Shown here: positions 1-57,692 of the stretch, piece by piece
Numbering within the stretch: the stretch's first letter is position 1
Layout of the letters: the number at the start of each line of letters is the position of its first letter
NCBI RefSeq assembly: GCF_958295425.1
Contig: NC_081141.1
Span: forward strand, 17,194,680 to 17,258,679
Source of the DNA: Solea solea
Lineage: Eukaryota; Chordata; Actinopteri; Pleuronectiformes; Soleidae
Direction: 5' to 3'
Length of the DNA: 64,000 nucleotides
Program-made: the position numbers and the translations under genes
Notes under the pieces: model-generated
Told to the model about the DNA's origin: nothing
What the model saw: only the letters and a program-made list of their open reading frames with translations
Databases searched by the model: none

Positions 1-3000
1 TTCTATCATAATAAGAGGATGTCTGAGTGACGGAAGGCATCATACAGAAGTGGAATTTCAGTTTGTGCACCTTGTGTTCAAACCATAAAACTGACACAAA
101 ATCCTATAATTGCATGTTTGTGATGCTGTGAGACACACCTCAAAATACCTTGTTGTGTTGTTTGTTTAATACCAGTTCCCCATTAATACAACATTTATTT
201 TAAAAACCCAGGCAACCAATCGTGGAAAAGGGGCAGTAACTTTGTTAGAATAAAGCTACGGTGTATTATTCCTTTAATTTGCAACATTAATAATATGTGG
301 GGATTCATTAAGGAGCTCAAAAGTATGCATCAGCTCTGTGGGAACAATTACTCTTAATGGTGGTTGATGCAGCTTGTTTATGAGCTTGAATTCTATTGAG
401 GAATGTAACAGTTCCTGCTGTTGTTAAGACTAGACTGAACAGGAGGTCTGAGTGAGTAAACAGAGTTCTGGACAGCTTATGAGGTTCTTACCTTTAAATG
501 TGTCACTTTTTCCAGTGGGCCTCCCACAGAGACCCACCTCAGGTCAAATGGAAGTAAGCAAACCTTCGGTCAAAAAGTGCCAATCTGCAGATGTTCAAAT
601 CTCAAACCAAGTTATTTGTTTGCGAGTGTGCATTTGTGAGTCAAAATTTCCTTTTCCTTCTTTACACAATTTATGAAAAATTAAATTTGTTGAAAAGTCA
701 ACTCCATCTGTTTGACTTCTCTGCCAGTTTTCACTTGCCCCCCCCCCTCCCCTTCAGTGGAGCCACAGCACTGATATTGTACTATGATGCTTATTTGTTG
801 AAGCCATGTGTGTACATTCAGAGGAACACACTTTTCCTGTTAACAGTGGAGGCTGAACCCACTTAGAAAAATTACAGCCTCTCAGGCCATTTCTGCAGAC
901 CAGACCACAGCCTTGTCTAAATATCAGTCAGGTGCAACACTGTTTATCCCAGATCTCAAGGTAAATGTTGGACAAACACCCACGTGGACTGTTACAGGTC
1001 CAAATCAGGACGTTACGACTGATAGGAATTAAAGTGAAATGACTTAACTCTTCTCAAATCAAAATTAAAATTCATCTAAAAATGTCTGCATGTATAGTTA
1101 CATAAGACACACTTTTCTCATGTCTTTACAAGTTACTTTTTTCAAACCTGATAAAGCCTGATTTATGCAAACCAAAGTTCCTATGCCACATGATTACATA
1201 GACGATAACTGACTTGCATACAACTGAATGACTATTTCAAGAACCAAAAGAAACACAAAATCTACAAGCAACAATTTCAGACATGTACTTGAGGTATATG
1301 GGGTTATGGGCTGTGTGGAGAGTTTACCTATTCTGATTAAATCAGTCAAACAAAAGCATTTTCTGTGTTGTGTCACGATTCCTTTCGTCGACGTCTCCGG
1401 TGCTGCTGGATGGAGCATGATGGAACTGGCCTCTTGGATCCTCACCGAGCTGCTCTGATTGTGCATACAAAGCCAGTCGGAAATTGGGAGCAGTAAACAG
1501 AGGCCAGGCGGTGCTGCGAGCTGTCAAACAGCTCGGTGTATGATTGAAGACAACCTTGAGCTAGAACATAAACATCCCAGCAGGCTCTCATTGTGCACTC
1601 AGCCCCTACAGCTTCACGGGCAGCCATGATGGATCAGTGGAGATGGCAGCTGGGTCAAGATGGAGGAGAAGGGGATAGTTTTATGAGATATTGGGAGTGG
1701 CACCTGCATGAGGGGTGCAGAGACAGTGGAAATAAAAGTGCAGCTTCAGTTATAAACACACCTTCAAGGTTAATTCAGGTTGAATACTCCAAGTCCTATT
1801 TTCATAGCTTTGGTCTTTGAGGACAGTGACAAAAATAGTAATATGATGATATGATAAAATGTAGAGTCATCTCGATTGAACTTTTGCTGTGCTACATTAA
1901 GTAAAGTCAAAGATAGACAAGACTCATATATACTGTAGGTTTGTTGCCATTTTTACAGCGAGTGGAATAAAAAGAAAACAGAGAGAGGGGGAGTCCAAGA
2001 GAGCATTCTTGCTTAATTAAGCTCCTACGTTTGTGTGCTTTGTTTACTTGTTTTCACTTTTTCTTTCTGTTCCTTTTATTTTGCAGTGCACTGAGAGTCA
2101 ATTTAGATGGTGCAAGTGGCTGCAATATCACCAAAAACCACTCTTCTATCTTGTCTTATGGTATCTGGCAAACACAAACTGAACCGTTATGTCCATGATT
2201 ATGCCAATTACTGAACTAAGAAACTAGCTGATTTTAGAAAACGGGGGCTTTTATTTTGGCTTTGGTGGAGATTGTTTTTTGTTTTTGTTTGGTTTGAATA
2301 CTGCTGATATTGACTCAAAGGAAGAGAAGATAAAGGTTGATAATTTCTCAAAAAAACAATTAGAAACCTTAGATCTTAAATCTTAAATTAGAAAGCCTTA
2401 CGATCTCTAAAAGACGTTTTTCACTTAAGGATGTCAATATGTTGGCACATTTCAGCCTCAACCATAATCCACCTGCAAATCATAAATAAGCACATGAACT
2501 TAACAAGATTTTACCCCCTTTTATTCTCCATGGCCGCTGGCCAGCCACCAGCCTTGAGAGGCGTGAAGGCCCCCGTCGGGAGGCAAAGAAGGTGATTGCC
2601 TGATGAAGTCATTCTGGGATCAATGCCCGAATCCTCCACCCCCTAAATGAATAACTTCATCTCCTTTTCCTCATTACAGAATCCATGTGGATCTGGAAGA
2701 GGAGGAGTGAAATATGAACAATTAAAATAAGGCAAACATCAATTACCAGGTTCCCATGAGCTACACAACAACCACTAGTTTAATTTTTAACCCGTGGACA
2801 GTATTTTGAAAAGTTTGACACAGTCGGTGAATAGATGAACTGCTTCTGTACTACATTAAATCACCACTCTTTTGGGAGTATTCTCTTATTACTGCTGCTT
2901 TCATTTAAAGAGCAATGTTATAAGTCTGAATAAACTTGTTGTTCCTATTGCTCAGAAAAGACTTAATTACTGCCCTGACTTGGGTCTGACAAAATTAGAA

Positions 3001-5229
3001 GAAGCTGATTTGGAATATGCTTCTTCCTGCTTAGTATAATTCCTAAAGTGAATAATTAGTCCATCTGATCCACATTAGCACATGATGGTAAATAATAAAA
3101 AAAAGGAAATATGCTCATGCTTGGTCAAGGGTGTTTTGGCATCTTATGTGCATATGCATTTCATTAGTTCACACAGATGCTTGCAATATAATCTCCCGGA
3201 GCATTTTTACTGGCATATCTTTACAGCCGCTGCACTACAGTATATTCGAAGGGGAGGGCCATTTTCCACAATGACCTGTGGCTCTTTGTTGGAGTCCCAC
3301 AGAGTTACCGTCATGACAACAGCCTGGAAATGTCTCGCACAGATATCGTGCAGCAGTTATGACTCCTGCTTGCTTTAAGGACACATTCCACTGACAGGCC
3401 TGCTTCTATTCCGAGGCATTAGGGGGCATCGCAGGCTAACTTTGTTTGCCTTAGATAGGTTTCTCCACTCACACACCACACTGGGGATATCTGATTACCA
3501 GTGAAATGATAGGATTGTAAATTATTCTAAAGAAAAATCTAATTTTGATGGGAGGGAATATAATGTAGATAACCTTGTTTAGATACAAATCTTTAGCATA
3601 TTGACTGACCTAAAAAAGGTTTTTAGAAAATTAAAATGTAATCTTTGGAGTGTAGGTGTGATTCACATCTCCATTACTTACTGATGTAGTGTATTTGTCT
3701 GCACACCTGTGTGCAGCTACAGGTGGGCACCATGTAACTGTGTCCTCCTTTTTTTCTAGCTGTGTTTGTTTATGTTTGTATGTGTTTGACACGGGATCTT
3801 CCTGGCGTGGTAGTGTTTACAATCCCCAGCCAATCAAGTGACAGACAAAAGGTCAAATGAAGCAAACAGGACCGGACCACCCACGTGGCCAAATAGGAAA
3901 CAGCCATGTAATTGTGGAAGAAATGTTTCCAATGCTGAGCAGGATGACGATGCAATCTTCTTTTTTTCCCCGAGTTCAGTTCTTTTCATTTTCATCATAA
4001 CAAGACAATATCTTGGATTTTGTCCAGAAAACTTTCCCCACCTGGACTGAAGATGGTGAGAGACAGCCAGAGGAGTCGCTGGTGAGCACACAAAACCTGG
4101 GCTACTCATCCATCTTTATGGGTAAATTGTGACTTTATGGTGAGTTGCTGTGTTGTTTTTCCAACATTAATTTCGCGTTATAGTCAGTAAAATGAGTTCA
4201 AATTCAATTAACAGGAGTTTAATCATAGCTAACATATTTGTACCTCTTATTTTTCCAGGTCACATACGGTATTATTAAAATTAAATGAACGTCATTTACA
4301 GCTGATGTCTGTCTCTGAAATTCACGTACTAAATGTCATTTAGTAAAGGGTAAAAAGACTAGACTTGACTTAGACTTGACACTCATTACTTCAGATTCGA
4401 CTTAGACTTAGTGAAATGACTCGAAATGGCATGAAATTTCATTCGAAACTGTACATCCCACAAAGGAAGGTAAGACAGGAAGTCAGTCAGTTGGTTGCTA
4501 ATTTAAGCTAAAGCTAGTTAACGTCCTGGTGGGTGAAAAGTTAATTTGAAATGCATTTCCACGGTTTAATGTTGGTCTAATGCCAGTATTCTTTACATTT
4601 TAGGCTCTATAGTTTTATTTATTATCATTTTATTGATATTAATAACATATTTCTTTACAAACAATTGAGTTTTATGGGACAAAGAAGCAGTCCTTACACT
4701 ACAGTGTAGCAGTTCAAAATGACTGTCTTTTTTTACCATTTTATTTAAATGTGGAATATCTTACTACTCGTTTGAGACTTGCTTGTGACTTCCATTTCTG
4801 GTAAAAAAAAACCACTTTAAATCATTAAAAGGGTTAGTGACGTTTTTATTTGTAGTTCGTATAGGATGACAGATGAGGTGATTTGTTTATTCTTTAGCAA
4901 CAGTTTGATTGTTTTGACCAGTGAAAGTCTCAAATACTCGGCTAGTTCCACAAATGTGATATAACACTGCCTATTTGTTGAAATCTATACGTAGCAGGTC
5001 TCATGGTATAGAAAGGCTGACAATGCAGTGCTGTAATTTGAGACTTAGCTGCTGATATAAAGTTGCAGGTGTAACATGCCTCGGCTCGGCCTCCATCTGA
5101 CCCACCATCCGTGTATATTGTTTCACACTCCAGCTCCTCTCCGACAGCCTGTGAAAAACCATGTGAAAAACCCAAAACACCAAACGCACCGGGCTGGTTT
5201 GGCTATTCCCTGAAGTTGGAGATGCACAC
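1..5229. other. 5' flank of ptch1, no gene seen
   Basis: No coding exon is supportable here; open frames are short and without recognisable domains. Low-repeat, locally GC-richer blocks at about 2440-2760 and 3080-3480 look like candidate conserved non-coding DNA. A GLI consensus with an overlapping E-box is at 3875-3887. Around 4350-4440 there is a degenerate tandem of GACTTRGACTT-like units. Confidence 0.6.
3875..3883 (+). promoter_or_regulatory. GLI-binding site (GACCACCCA) overlapping an E-box
   Basis: This is an exact match to the GLI consensus, about 1.95 kb upstream of the ptch1 start codon. Its last two bases begin a perfect CACGTG E-box (3882-3887). A CCAAT box lies about 45 bases upstream. 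Ptch1 is an established direct GLI target in vertebrates; binding at this copy is inferred. Confidence 0.55.
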
Positions 5230-5831
5230 GAGGTCCCTCTGCCTGGGTGGTCTCTCTACTTTAGTGAGCTGTTGCTAAGCAGCTAATAATAGTCGTGTTT
5301 GCTGAGTAATTTTTGCCCTTCTGGAACCAATCAGATGCAAGAAAGACCTGCAATCTGACAGCCCTAGAGGCGGGATCTGGAGTCTTTTTTCCTCCCTCTC
5401 AGCCCTCCTCCTCCCCCTCTGCCTCCAAATGGAGAGAGGTCTTTTCTCCTCTTCTATTGAATCTCAGAGTTGGCCGTGACGCGCGGCCCAAGGGAAGACC
5501 ACATAGATCTCCACCAGAATGCCACCACGACCATCGAGCTTTCTGACTCGTGTATGGGAATCACGTTGCGCACGTCGCTTTTTGAAAGAAACTTAACTTT
5601 TTTTTCCAGAGACTCGGTGAGTGCGGTGGAAGCGGCGGAGACCTCCGGATCACGAAATGTTGGGATGGAAGGCGCAGACTTTGACTCGCCGTCTCCAACA
5701 GGAGTATGAAGTCCTACTTCACGGGTGTGAGATCTCCGAGAGTGAAACTCTGCTGCTTTGGGATATCGCTGCACGCTTTCGGGGAAATACCATAAAGTGG
5801 GAAACGGTAACCCTCTCGCAGTCCCCGCAAC
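5230..5831 (+). promoter_or_regulatory. ptch1: ptch1 promoter and 5' leader region
   Basis: This stretch lies directly upstream of the start codon and becomes CpG-rich from about 5450. It holds a perfect GLI site at 5244-5252. No convincing TATA box is visible, as expected for a CpG-type promoter, and the transcription start cannot be read from sequence. Upstream ATGs at 5429, 5519, 5554 and 5657 open short frames; the last overlaps the main start out of frame. A strong donor sequence (TCG|gtgagt) starts at 5617 and an acceptor-like ccctctcgcag ends at 5821. Confidence 0.6.
5244..5252 (-). promoter_or_regulatory. GLI-binding site in the ptch1 promoter (TGGGTGGTC)
   Basis: This is an exact GLI consensus on the minus strand, about 590 bases upstream of the start codon. 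Mammalian Ptch1 promoters carry a GLI site at a similar distance that drives the Hedgehog response, so this copy is the best candidate for the promoter element. Confidence 0.7.
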
Positions 5832-51327
<45,496 letters not shown>

Positions 51328-51328
51328 G

Positions 51329-51427
51329 GTGAGTGTTCATCAATTAATTTGTCATTTATGGTCATTTTAGAATGCTTTTCATTGTACTAACTTAACCATT
51401 ATTAATATTATTTTCCTCTTTTTTCAG
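51329..51427 (+). other. ptch1: Intron in the ptch1 3' UTR
   Basis: A consensus donor (CTGAG|gtgagt) follows the stop codon after a single base, and a strong acceptor (ctcttttttcag) ends at 51427. The 99-nt span has the size of the neighbouring short introns. Since the junction is one base behind the stop it should not trigger nonsense-mediated decay. Confidence 0.75.
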
Positions 51428-51651
51428 TTGTGGGGAACGGAGGTACAACGGCCAAAGATGGACTCCTCTCTATTACTAAGCAGTTGACCTGGCCTGGCAC
51501 AGCTCGCACGGCCCAGCCCGGCTCACCCCCGGCCCTGTGTGGGGAGTAAACTCGTCAGTGATACCGTCATGGTCTTGGTGCTCATTCTTACTGTAACCCA
51601 GTGGACTATTGTCTGAGATAATTCTATCTATATTTAAAAGATGTACACATG

Positions 51652-51659
51652 TGTAAATA
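51652..51659 (+). promoter_or_regulatory. Pumilio response element (TGTAAATA), first
   Basis: Exact TGTANATA consensus in the proximal 3' UTR. Binding by Pumilio proteins is inferred. Confidence 0.45.
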
Positions 51660-51753
51660 TGAACAAAAAAAGTAGCTATAATTTTAGGAGCTGTACAACT
51701 CCTTATGATAACAGACTGGGGCGACCATTTTATATTGTGTGTGTGTGTGTGTG

Positions 51754-51761
51754 TGTAAATA
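51754..51761 (+). promoter_or_regulatory. Pumilio response element (TGTAAATA), second
   Basis: A second exact copy, 102 bases after the first, at the end of a GT run. The GT run could have created it by chance. Confidence 0.35.
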
Positions 51762-53905
51762 TGCATGTGAATGAGAAAGAGAGAGAGAGAGAGAGAGATT
51801 ACTGATTACTGTTCATTCTTCTGTGGATCTGTGCCATTAGGAAGCTTCATCTAAACAAAAATATCTGCCAGCACTCACTGTTGCTGCTCATAATATTTGA
51901 TTTAAAATAATATACATTTATTATTCTATGCAAAAGTCTCTTTAAACAAAGGAAGTGATCTGTCTATGTGTGTGTGTGTGTGTGTATGTGTGACGAGCGT
52001 GTGCGTGTGTGTGTGTGTGTACTTGTGTGACACTAAGATGTGGAAAAAGCCCCATCATTTTCTGGCTTATACATCAGACGCATCCTCAGAACAGACTAAC
52101 ATTTAAACTCATTTAAAGTTGTTGGTTATCAAACAGGGCTATGGTATATAGTATATATAGTGTGTGAGTGTGTGTGTGTGTGTTTGTATCTGTGTTTATT
52201 ATTGTATAAAGGTACGCATCTTAAACTATATTTTTTTTTATCACAAACCTGTGGTAGTTATGGAACAATTACTGTTTAACTTGACACGCTATGCGTGCTA
52301 TTTAAGATGAGCAGATATGAAGAAATTTTAAAGGCTGTTTTTGTTGTTGTTTTGTTTAGTTGTGGCCTCTGCATTGGAACTTGTTTCTGCTCTCAGCTCT
52401 GTATAACTGTTGGGCTGCTCTCTGGTTTTACTTTTTTTTTTTTTTTTTTACTGTAAAGGGTTATGTATTGTTTAACCCTAGCAGGCTCAAAACAGGTATA
52501 CTGACGTACAAGCATTAAAACCCACCTCAGAAACTCGCTGTGCCATTACAGGGACGCGCTCACGTGACCGATCCCTGCTTCTGGAACAGGGTCAACACAG
52601 GGTGCTGACTCTGCACCCTGACGAACTATGTCTAATGGATAAGCTAAAACTCAAACTGTATACTGTATGACTCGGTTCAACATTGCTCTTGGTTGCATTG
52701 AACTTCATCCACAGGAATATCTCACCTCAAGTAGCTCTTTAAACCCATAAGCTAGCCCCAGCAGCCTGCTAAGGGCTAAGCCCTATATGGCCTGACAGTA
52801 TGTTTCCATGAACATGTGTGTAGAAACATTCTTATGTATGCGTGTGAGAGTGTGTGCGTGTGCGTGTGTGTGAGTGAGTGTGAGTCCCATCTTTTCAATC
52901 TGTCTCAGTTCTCCTTCAGTGACTGTAAAGATTACTGGCCCTAATTTGGCCTCAGCCGTCCCCACTGACCTCAACTCATAAAAACCTCATGACATAACGC
53001 CATGACACTAATTGGGACCCTCGACTAGCCCTCAACCCCCCCCCCCCCCCCCCCCATCCATCTGCCAAATGGCACTGTTCAAAGCCTCGGGGGTGAGAGT
53101 TTAACCGCCACCACCTCCTGCAACTTTCAATGGCCAGTTTTTATATATTGTGTGTCTCTGTGTCAGCGTGCAAACCTGTAGCCCCCCCCACCCCCACGTC
53201 ACACCTGGTCCCAGACTTAGCCCCCCCCCCCCCCTTTGGTTTCCTCACTCCCCTCCACCCTCCAGTTTGCTTTCAACTTTTACACCCTCACTTCCTGTTG
53301 AACACATGTAGCCCCCCCACCCCCCACTCACCCCCAGATGTCTTTTACTGTTTTCCTCATTCTGTCCACCATGTTACGTCAGCTGCTTGCATGAAATAGG
53401 TTGTTCTATTTGGGGTTTTTTTGTTTGTTTTTTTGTTTTCTCCCAATGTCACATTGGCAGTAGTGGAGAGAATCATCGCTGGCAACTATTTTATTCATTT
53501 TTTTTTTGTTTGTTGTTGTTGTTCTTGTTTTCAACATTGAATTGCGATATTTATATTTTTGTAATATAAAACATGTTGTTGTTTTTTTTCTTTCATTATT
53601 GTTGTGATACAAGTGGATAACAAATGCAGGGATTTTTATGTCTATTGAGAAAAAAAACACTATTACAGTTTAATCTGTATAGAGTGATCTGTATAAAGTG
53701 CTTACTAATGTTAAATAGGAAAAAAAAGAGTATATAACATTTTACACTACAGGTCTCATCATAGCTCTTAGAGGATTTAAAAAGAAAAAAAAAATCATTG
53801 GTTCTTCCAGATTTCAGTCGTGGTTGGTATGGATGTATGCTGTTTTCAGTTACAAAGATAAATGTATGCCATATAATTTATTTATATGAAAATTTATTTT
53901 TGTAG

Positions 53906-53913
53906 TGTACATA
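53906..53913 (+). promoter_or_regulatory. Pumilio response element (TGTACATA), distal
   Basis: A TGTANATA match in the A/U-rich distal 3' UTR, which is the part most likely to be conserved between vertebrates. Confidence 0.4.
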
Positions 53914-54180
53914 GTAGTTGTCAAGGTATTTGACAGAAGTATATTTTTAAAGAGTCTATATGTAATGATATACCATAACAGAAAAAAAACAACCTTAAGG
54001 TGCACACTTTCATTGCTAACTGTCCTGTGAGACAACATCAACACCTCCCCTTCAGTATTATGTTCCGATTCTTGGAGAGAGACAGCTGTTTCTATGGGTT
54101 TGTCAAAGGCTAGCCATGAAAGTAGGAAATTGTACTAGCTCTCTAAATATTAATGTTCAAACACTGATAGAATTCTAACA

Positions 54181-54230
54181 AATAAAAAATATTATAACTT
54201 ATTTGTCTCTTTGTTCATAACGTTAATAAA
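54181..54230 (+). terminator. ptch1: ptch1 poly(A) signals
   Basis: Two AATAAA hexamers at 54181-54186 and 54225-54230 are followed by the G/U-rich TTTGGTCTGCCTGTGACTT at about 54,251. Cleavage is expected near 54,245-54,250. Confidence 0.7.
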
Positions 54231-56051
54231 TGGATACTGAAAAAGAATGCTTTGGTCTGCCTGTGACTTCATTGATTTTAGATTTTCTTTTCTGATTAAT
54301 TTATTTTATTTTTGTTGAGAGGAAGAGTTTGTTTACGTTTAGTTTATTGAATTTTATTTATATCAGTAAAAGAAAAGATGCTTTATACAAATTTTAGCCA
54401 CTACATAATTTCCATCTGTACTCCCACAGCAGGTTGCAGACACAATAACATACAGATGACACACAATAGCACACTGATAAAAGGAAGGACAGTGTAAAGA
54501 TATAAAAATCTAAATAAAACATGTATCCAATACAGCATACAGGTATTACCAGATACTTAAAAAAACACAATTTTGGGGTGTTGCAGGATCATGTGCTACA
54601 ATATTATTGTTGTTTTTTATTCATCCTTTATTTAGCCAGGAAGGTGCTATAGTTGCTGATGTGGTATGACAAGAGGCTAGAAACATACACAGGAAGTTTA
54701 CCTAATAAGGCCTTCATAGTAAAAAAAAATTACTACAATAACCAACCTACAGACCCATATAAAATACAGTGGTGAGTGCATGAACCGGCATTTGTTATAA
54801 AGCATCTATGGTGTTCCCTATAAAGAGTAGGTACAGGTAAACACAAGCTTCTCTCCCTCCCTCCCTCTGTTGTCCTCCTTCTCTCCCCTGCCTGCCTCCA
54901 TCGTGTCCTGTGGTGTAAAACTCTTGACATCTGGTGTGGAGCCCTGCAGTCCTGCCCACCAGCCCACCCAGCTCCACCCCTGCAACCCCACCTCCTCCTC
55001 CTCCTCCTCCCTGTTCCGTATGATTTTGATTGACGGCTTTATAGACTGCAGGAAAATTGGTTGTAGTTACAATACAGCTGGTCTGTTTTGGTGGAATGAA
55101 AGAGGGGCACGTGACCTTGAGCTTGCTACACGGATGGCGAGGAGAATCGGCGGCAGCTATTTATACACATGATCGATCGCTGCAAGAGAAACTTTTATAC
55201 TCACTGTGCAGGAAAATACAAATACAGCACGTTATGTGTTGCTACATACTCCACTGCAAATCTGTCTGTGTATCAAGAAGATCGAGCTGTGTTCATTCTG
55301 TTTTTCTTACCTAAAATAAAAGGATAATTTTATCCACAGTTAAAATGTCAACCTGGGCCTCAGGCTGAGGAACTCTGTGACCCAGGATCGGCAGTTAGAC
55401 ACACGCAGTATGGCACATCATTTTCTTTTAAAGCCACTAAAGACACAGTGCTCCGCTGCATGCTGTCCAAACAGTGCAAAGAGGCAGGCTGACATCTTAC
55501 AAATGACAGGGGGAGGAGGGGGGGATTTCGTTTGCTCCTCAAGGAAAACACTGAGTAAATGGAAAAAACAACAACAATGAAGGTAATAATGGGGGCAGTT
55601 AAAAGCACGATTAAGTTTGTGGAATTTGTAGAATGGGCACAATAATCTCAGTTTTTACGTAAGTGTGCTTTAAAAGGTCACTTATGGGTTTTCGATTTAA
55701 GTATTTTTATTATTAAATTTACAAGTCTACATGCTAAAGATCCAGTGAAAGAAAAGAAAAACAGCAACTGTAAACAAAAGATACACGTTCAGATTCATTC
55801 ATTCATATTCCACCCCCAAATAATAATTAATCTATTCAAATATGTGAAGCAGTATTACATACAATCACCCCAGTACTTCATGACATAAATTCACACATAC
55901 TGTACTTGCATACATGGATACAGATAAGTAATTAGAGTTCACTATCAATATATCCATCTTCTTCTTTAGCCTTATTTGTCATTCGTATATTATAGTATTT
56001 AAGACTATTTAAGAGTATTTAAGCAGGACCCGGTTTCTTTTTACACAAATA

Positions 56052-56165
56052 TGTAAATGGTCTGTATTTATATAGCGCTTTTCTAGTCTTGATGACCACT
56101 CATAGCTGCTTTACACTACAGTTTTGCCATTCATCCATTCACACCCATTCACTCACACTTTCATA
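56052..56165 (+). repeat. Dispersed teleost repeat (TATTTATATAGCGCTTTTCTAG type)
   Basis: The stretch with GTAAATGGTCTGTATTTATA, TAGCGCTTTTCTAGTC and CCATTCATCCATTCACACCC is a repeat found in very many teleost genomes, recognised from memory. The class is not assigned. Confidence 0.7.
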
Positions 56166-56174
56166 CAGCGCATG

Positions 56175-56610
56175 TATTGCCATGTTTCCAGGGCTTGGTC
56201 CCAGCTCGCCTTGCCTTGGCACAGCACAGCTCGTCTCCACACGGTTTGGTTGGTTTTCCATTACAATACAGTACCTCCTCAACGTGGGCGGAGTCACCAC
56301 TGCACGGCTGCATGAAACTGCCGTGACTTTGTTTTACACACAAAGTGGTGACTAGTGACTTGTAATGCAGTGGTTTCCAGTGTACTGAATCATTAGAATC
56401 AGTTGGCGCACAGACTCCTCTGTTAAATGATGAGATTTTAGACATTTCCTTGCTAAATGTTGGAGATTAAACCACTATTTCAGGATTGTTGTGTCGGACG
56501 TCGCGCTTGTGCCTCTTCCTGGGACGACACCAATCAGTGCACGGCAGTCTGACAGCATCACACATAGTATCGGCTCGGCTCGCTCGGAACCTCGCCCGTG
56601 CAGGTACTAA
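56175..56610. mobile_element. Non-autonomous DNA transposon with imperfect inverted ends
   Basis: The left part has GGTCCCAGCTCGCCTTGCC and CTCAACGTGGGCGGAGTCA; the right part has GGCTCGGCTCGCTCGGAACC in opposite orientation. The GGCTCGG-rich ends and the CAACGTGGGCGGAGTCA core match a common teleost non-autonomous element known to me. No transposase. Boundaries are approximate. Confidence 0.5.
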
Positions 56611-56852
56611 AAAAAGGATCTGTAAAAAACAAACAGACAGAAATGTAATAAAGGGTGAATGAAATATCTGTGGTCGTTTAGGTGATATGGTTCAATGAGC
56701 TCTAATGTTGTGAATTTCTTCCTCCTCAGAAACCCCCACCACCACCACCCCTCATCATCTGCTGGAGGACCCCGGGTCACCAAACCAACACGCACCCTCC
56801 TCTGGCCCTCCCTTGGCCTTTGGCTCCACTCACCTCCAGCCTCTTTACAAAA

Positions 56853-56889
<37 letters not shown>

Positions 56890-57519
56890 GAGTTGCCTTC
56901 AAAGGTGGAGCTGCACATATTGTGGAGAGGGCTTCATTGAGGCTAATGAGTGCCGGGTTGTTAATGAATGAGTGTTTCCTGTACCTGTCCTCAACCAACA
57001 GAAAAGGGGTTGGAAGTGGAGAAAGACAGATGACGGACAAAAGAGGAAGCGAGAGAGGAGGCAATTAAGACGTCCCCTCTCTGCTGCACTAATGGACGTT
57101 TCAGCTGTGGCTCTCTGCCCAAACCTCTTTGACAATGGAGCGGATATGTACTCCACGACTCCATGTCTTCCTTTTTTTTTCTTTTACTTATTCATTTCTA
57201 TCCCTATTTCGCTCAACTCCTTATTTCCTAGCGTATGTGAGAGGACTTACACAGAGGGACATTTTTGCATATTCTTATGCTCAAGTCTTCCTTTTCCATC
57301 CATCTGCGCCCCCCCCCCCCCCCGTCCTCTTTTCATCCTGAAAGGTTTGTCTATCGTCACCTGCCGGCAGAGCTAAACCCTCTAAGTGTATACTCTGTTC
57401 TACATGAGTGATTGCCCTGCTGACATGACTGCATGGGACACACAGTCGGACACGCACGCACGCACACATATCAGCACACACTTGGCAGACCCGGGACCAG
57501 AGTTAAACATTCTTTATTT

Positions 57520-57660
57520 ATATATAAGCAAAGTACCTTAAAGGTGATACTTGAGTACAAGTATCTTACCAGAAAATGTCTTTTGGTAGAAGTCCAATTT
57601 CTTTTTATAATATTACTTACGTAAAAGTCTTAAAGTATATGACATTTGCTGTACTTAAAC
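57520..57660. repeat. Dispersed repeat (TACTTGAGTACAAGTATC type)
   Basis: Repeated AGTACTT/AAGTACT-like words (GATACTTGAGTACAAGTATC, AAAGTCTTAAAGTATATGAC) match a teleost repeat made of AAGTACTTAAGTA-like units. Confidence 0.45.
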
Positions 57661-57692
57661 GTATCAAAAATGTTTTTCTGATATCATTTAGC

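Larger units (their letters stand above)
51428..54250 (+). other. ptch1: ptch1 3' UTR (terminal exon)
   Basis: This is the non-coding terminal exon of about 2.8 kb. It has several GT runs (51,736-51,756; 51,967-52,020; 52,167-52,181), poly-C tracts (53036-53055 and about 53,221-53,234), three Pumilio-type motifs and an A/U-rich distal part with ATTTA words (53,876-53,900). The end is placed by the last poly(A) signal. Confidence 0.75.
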
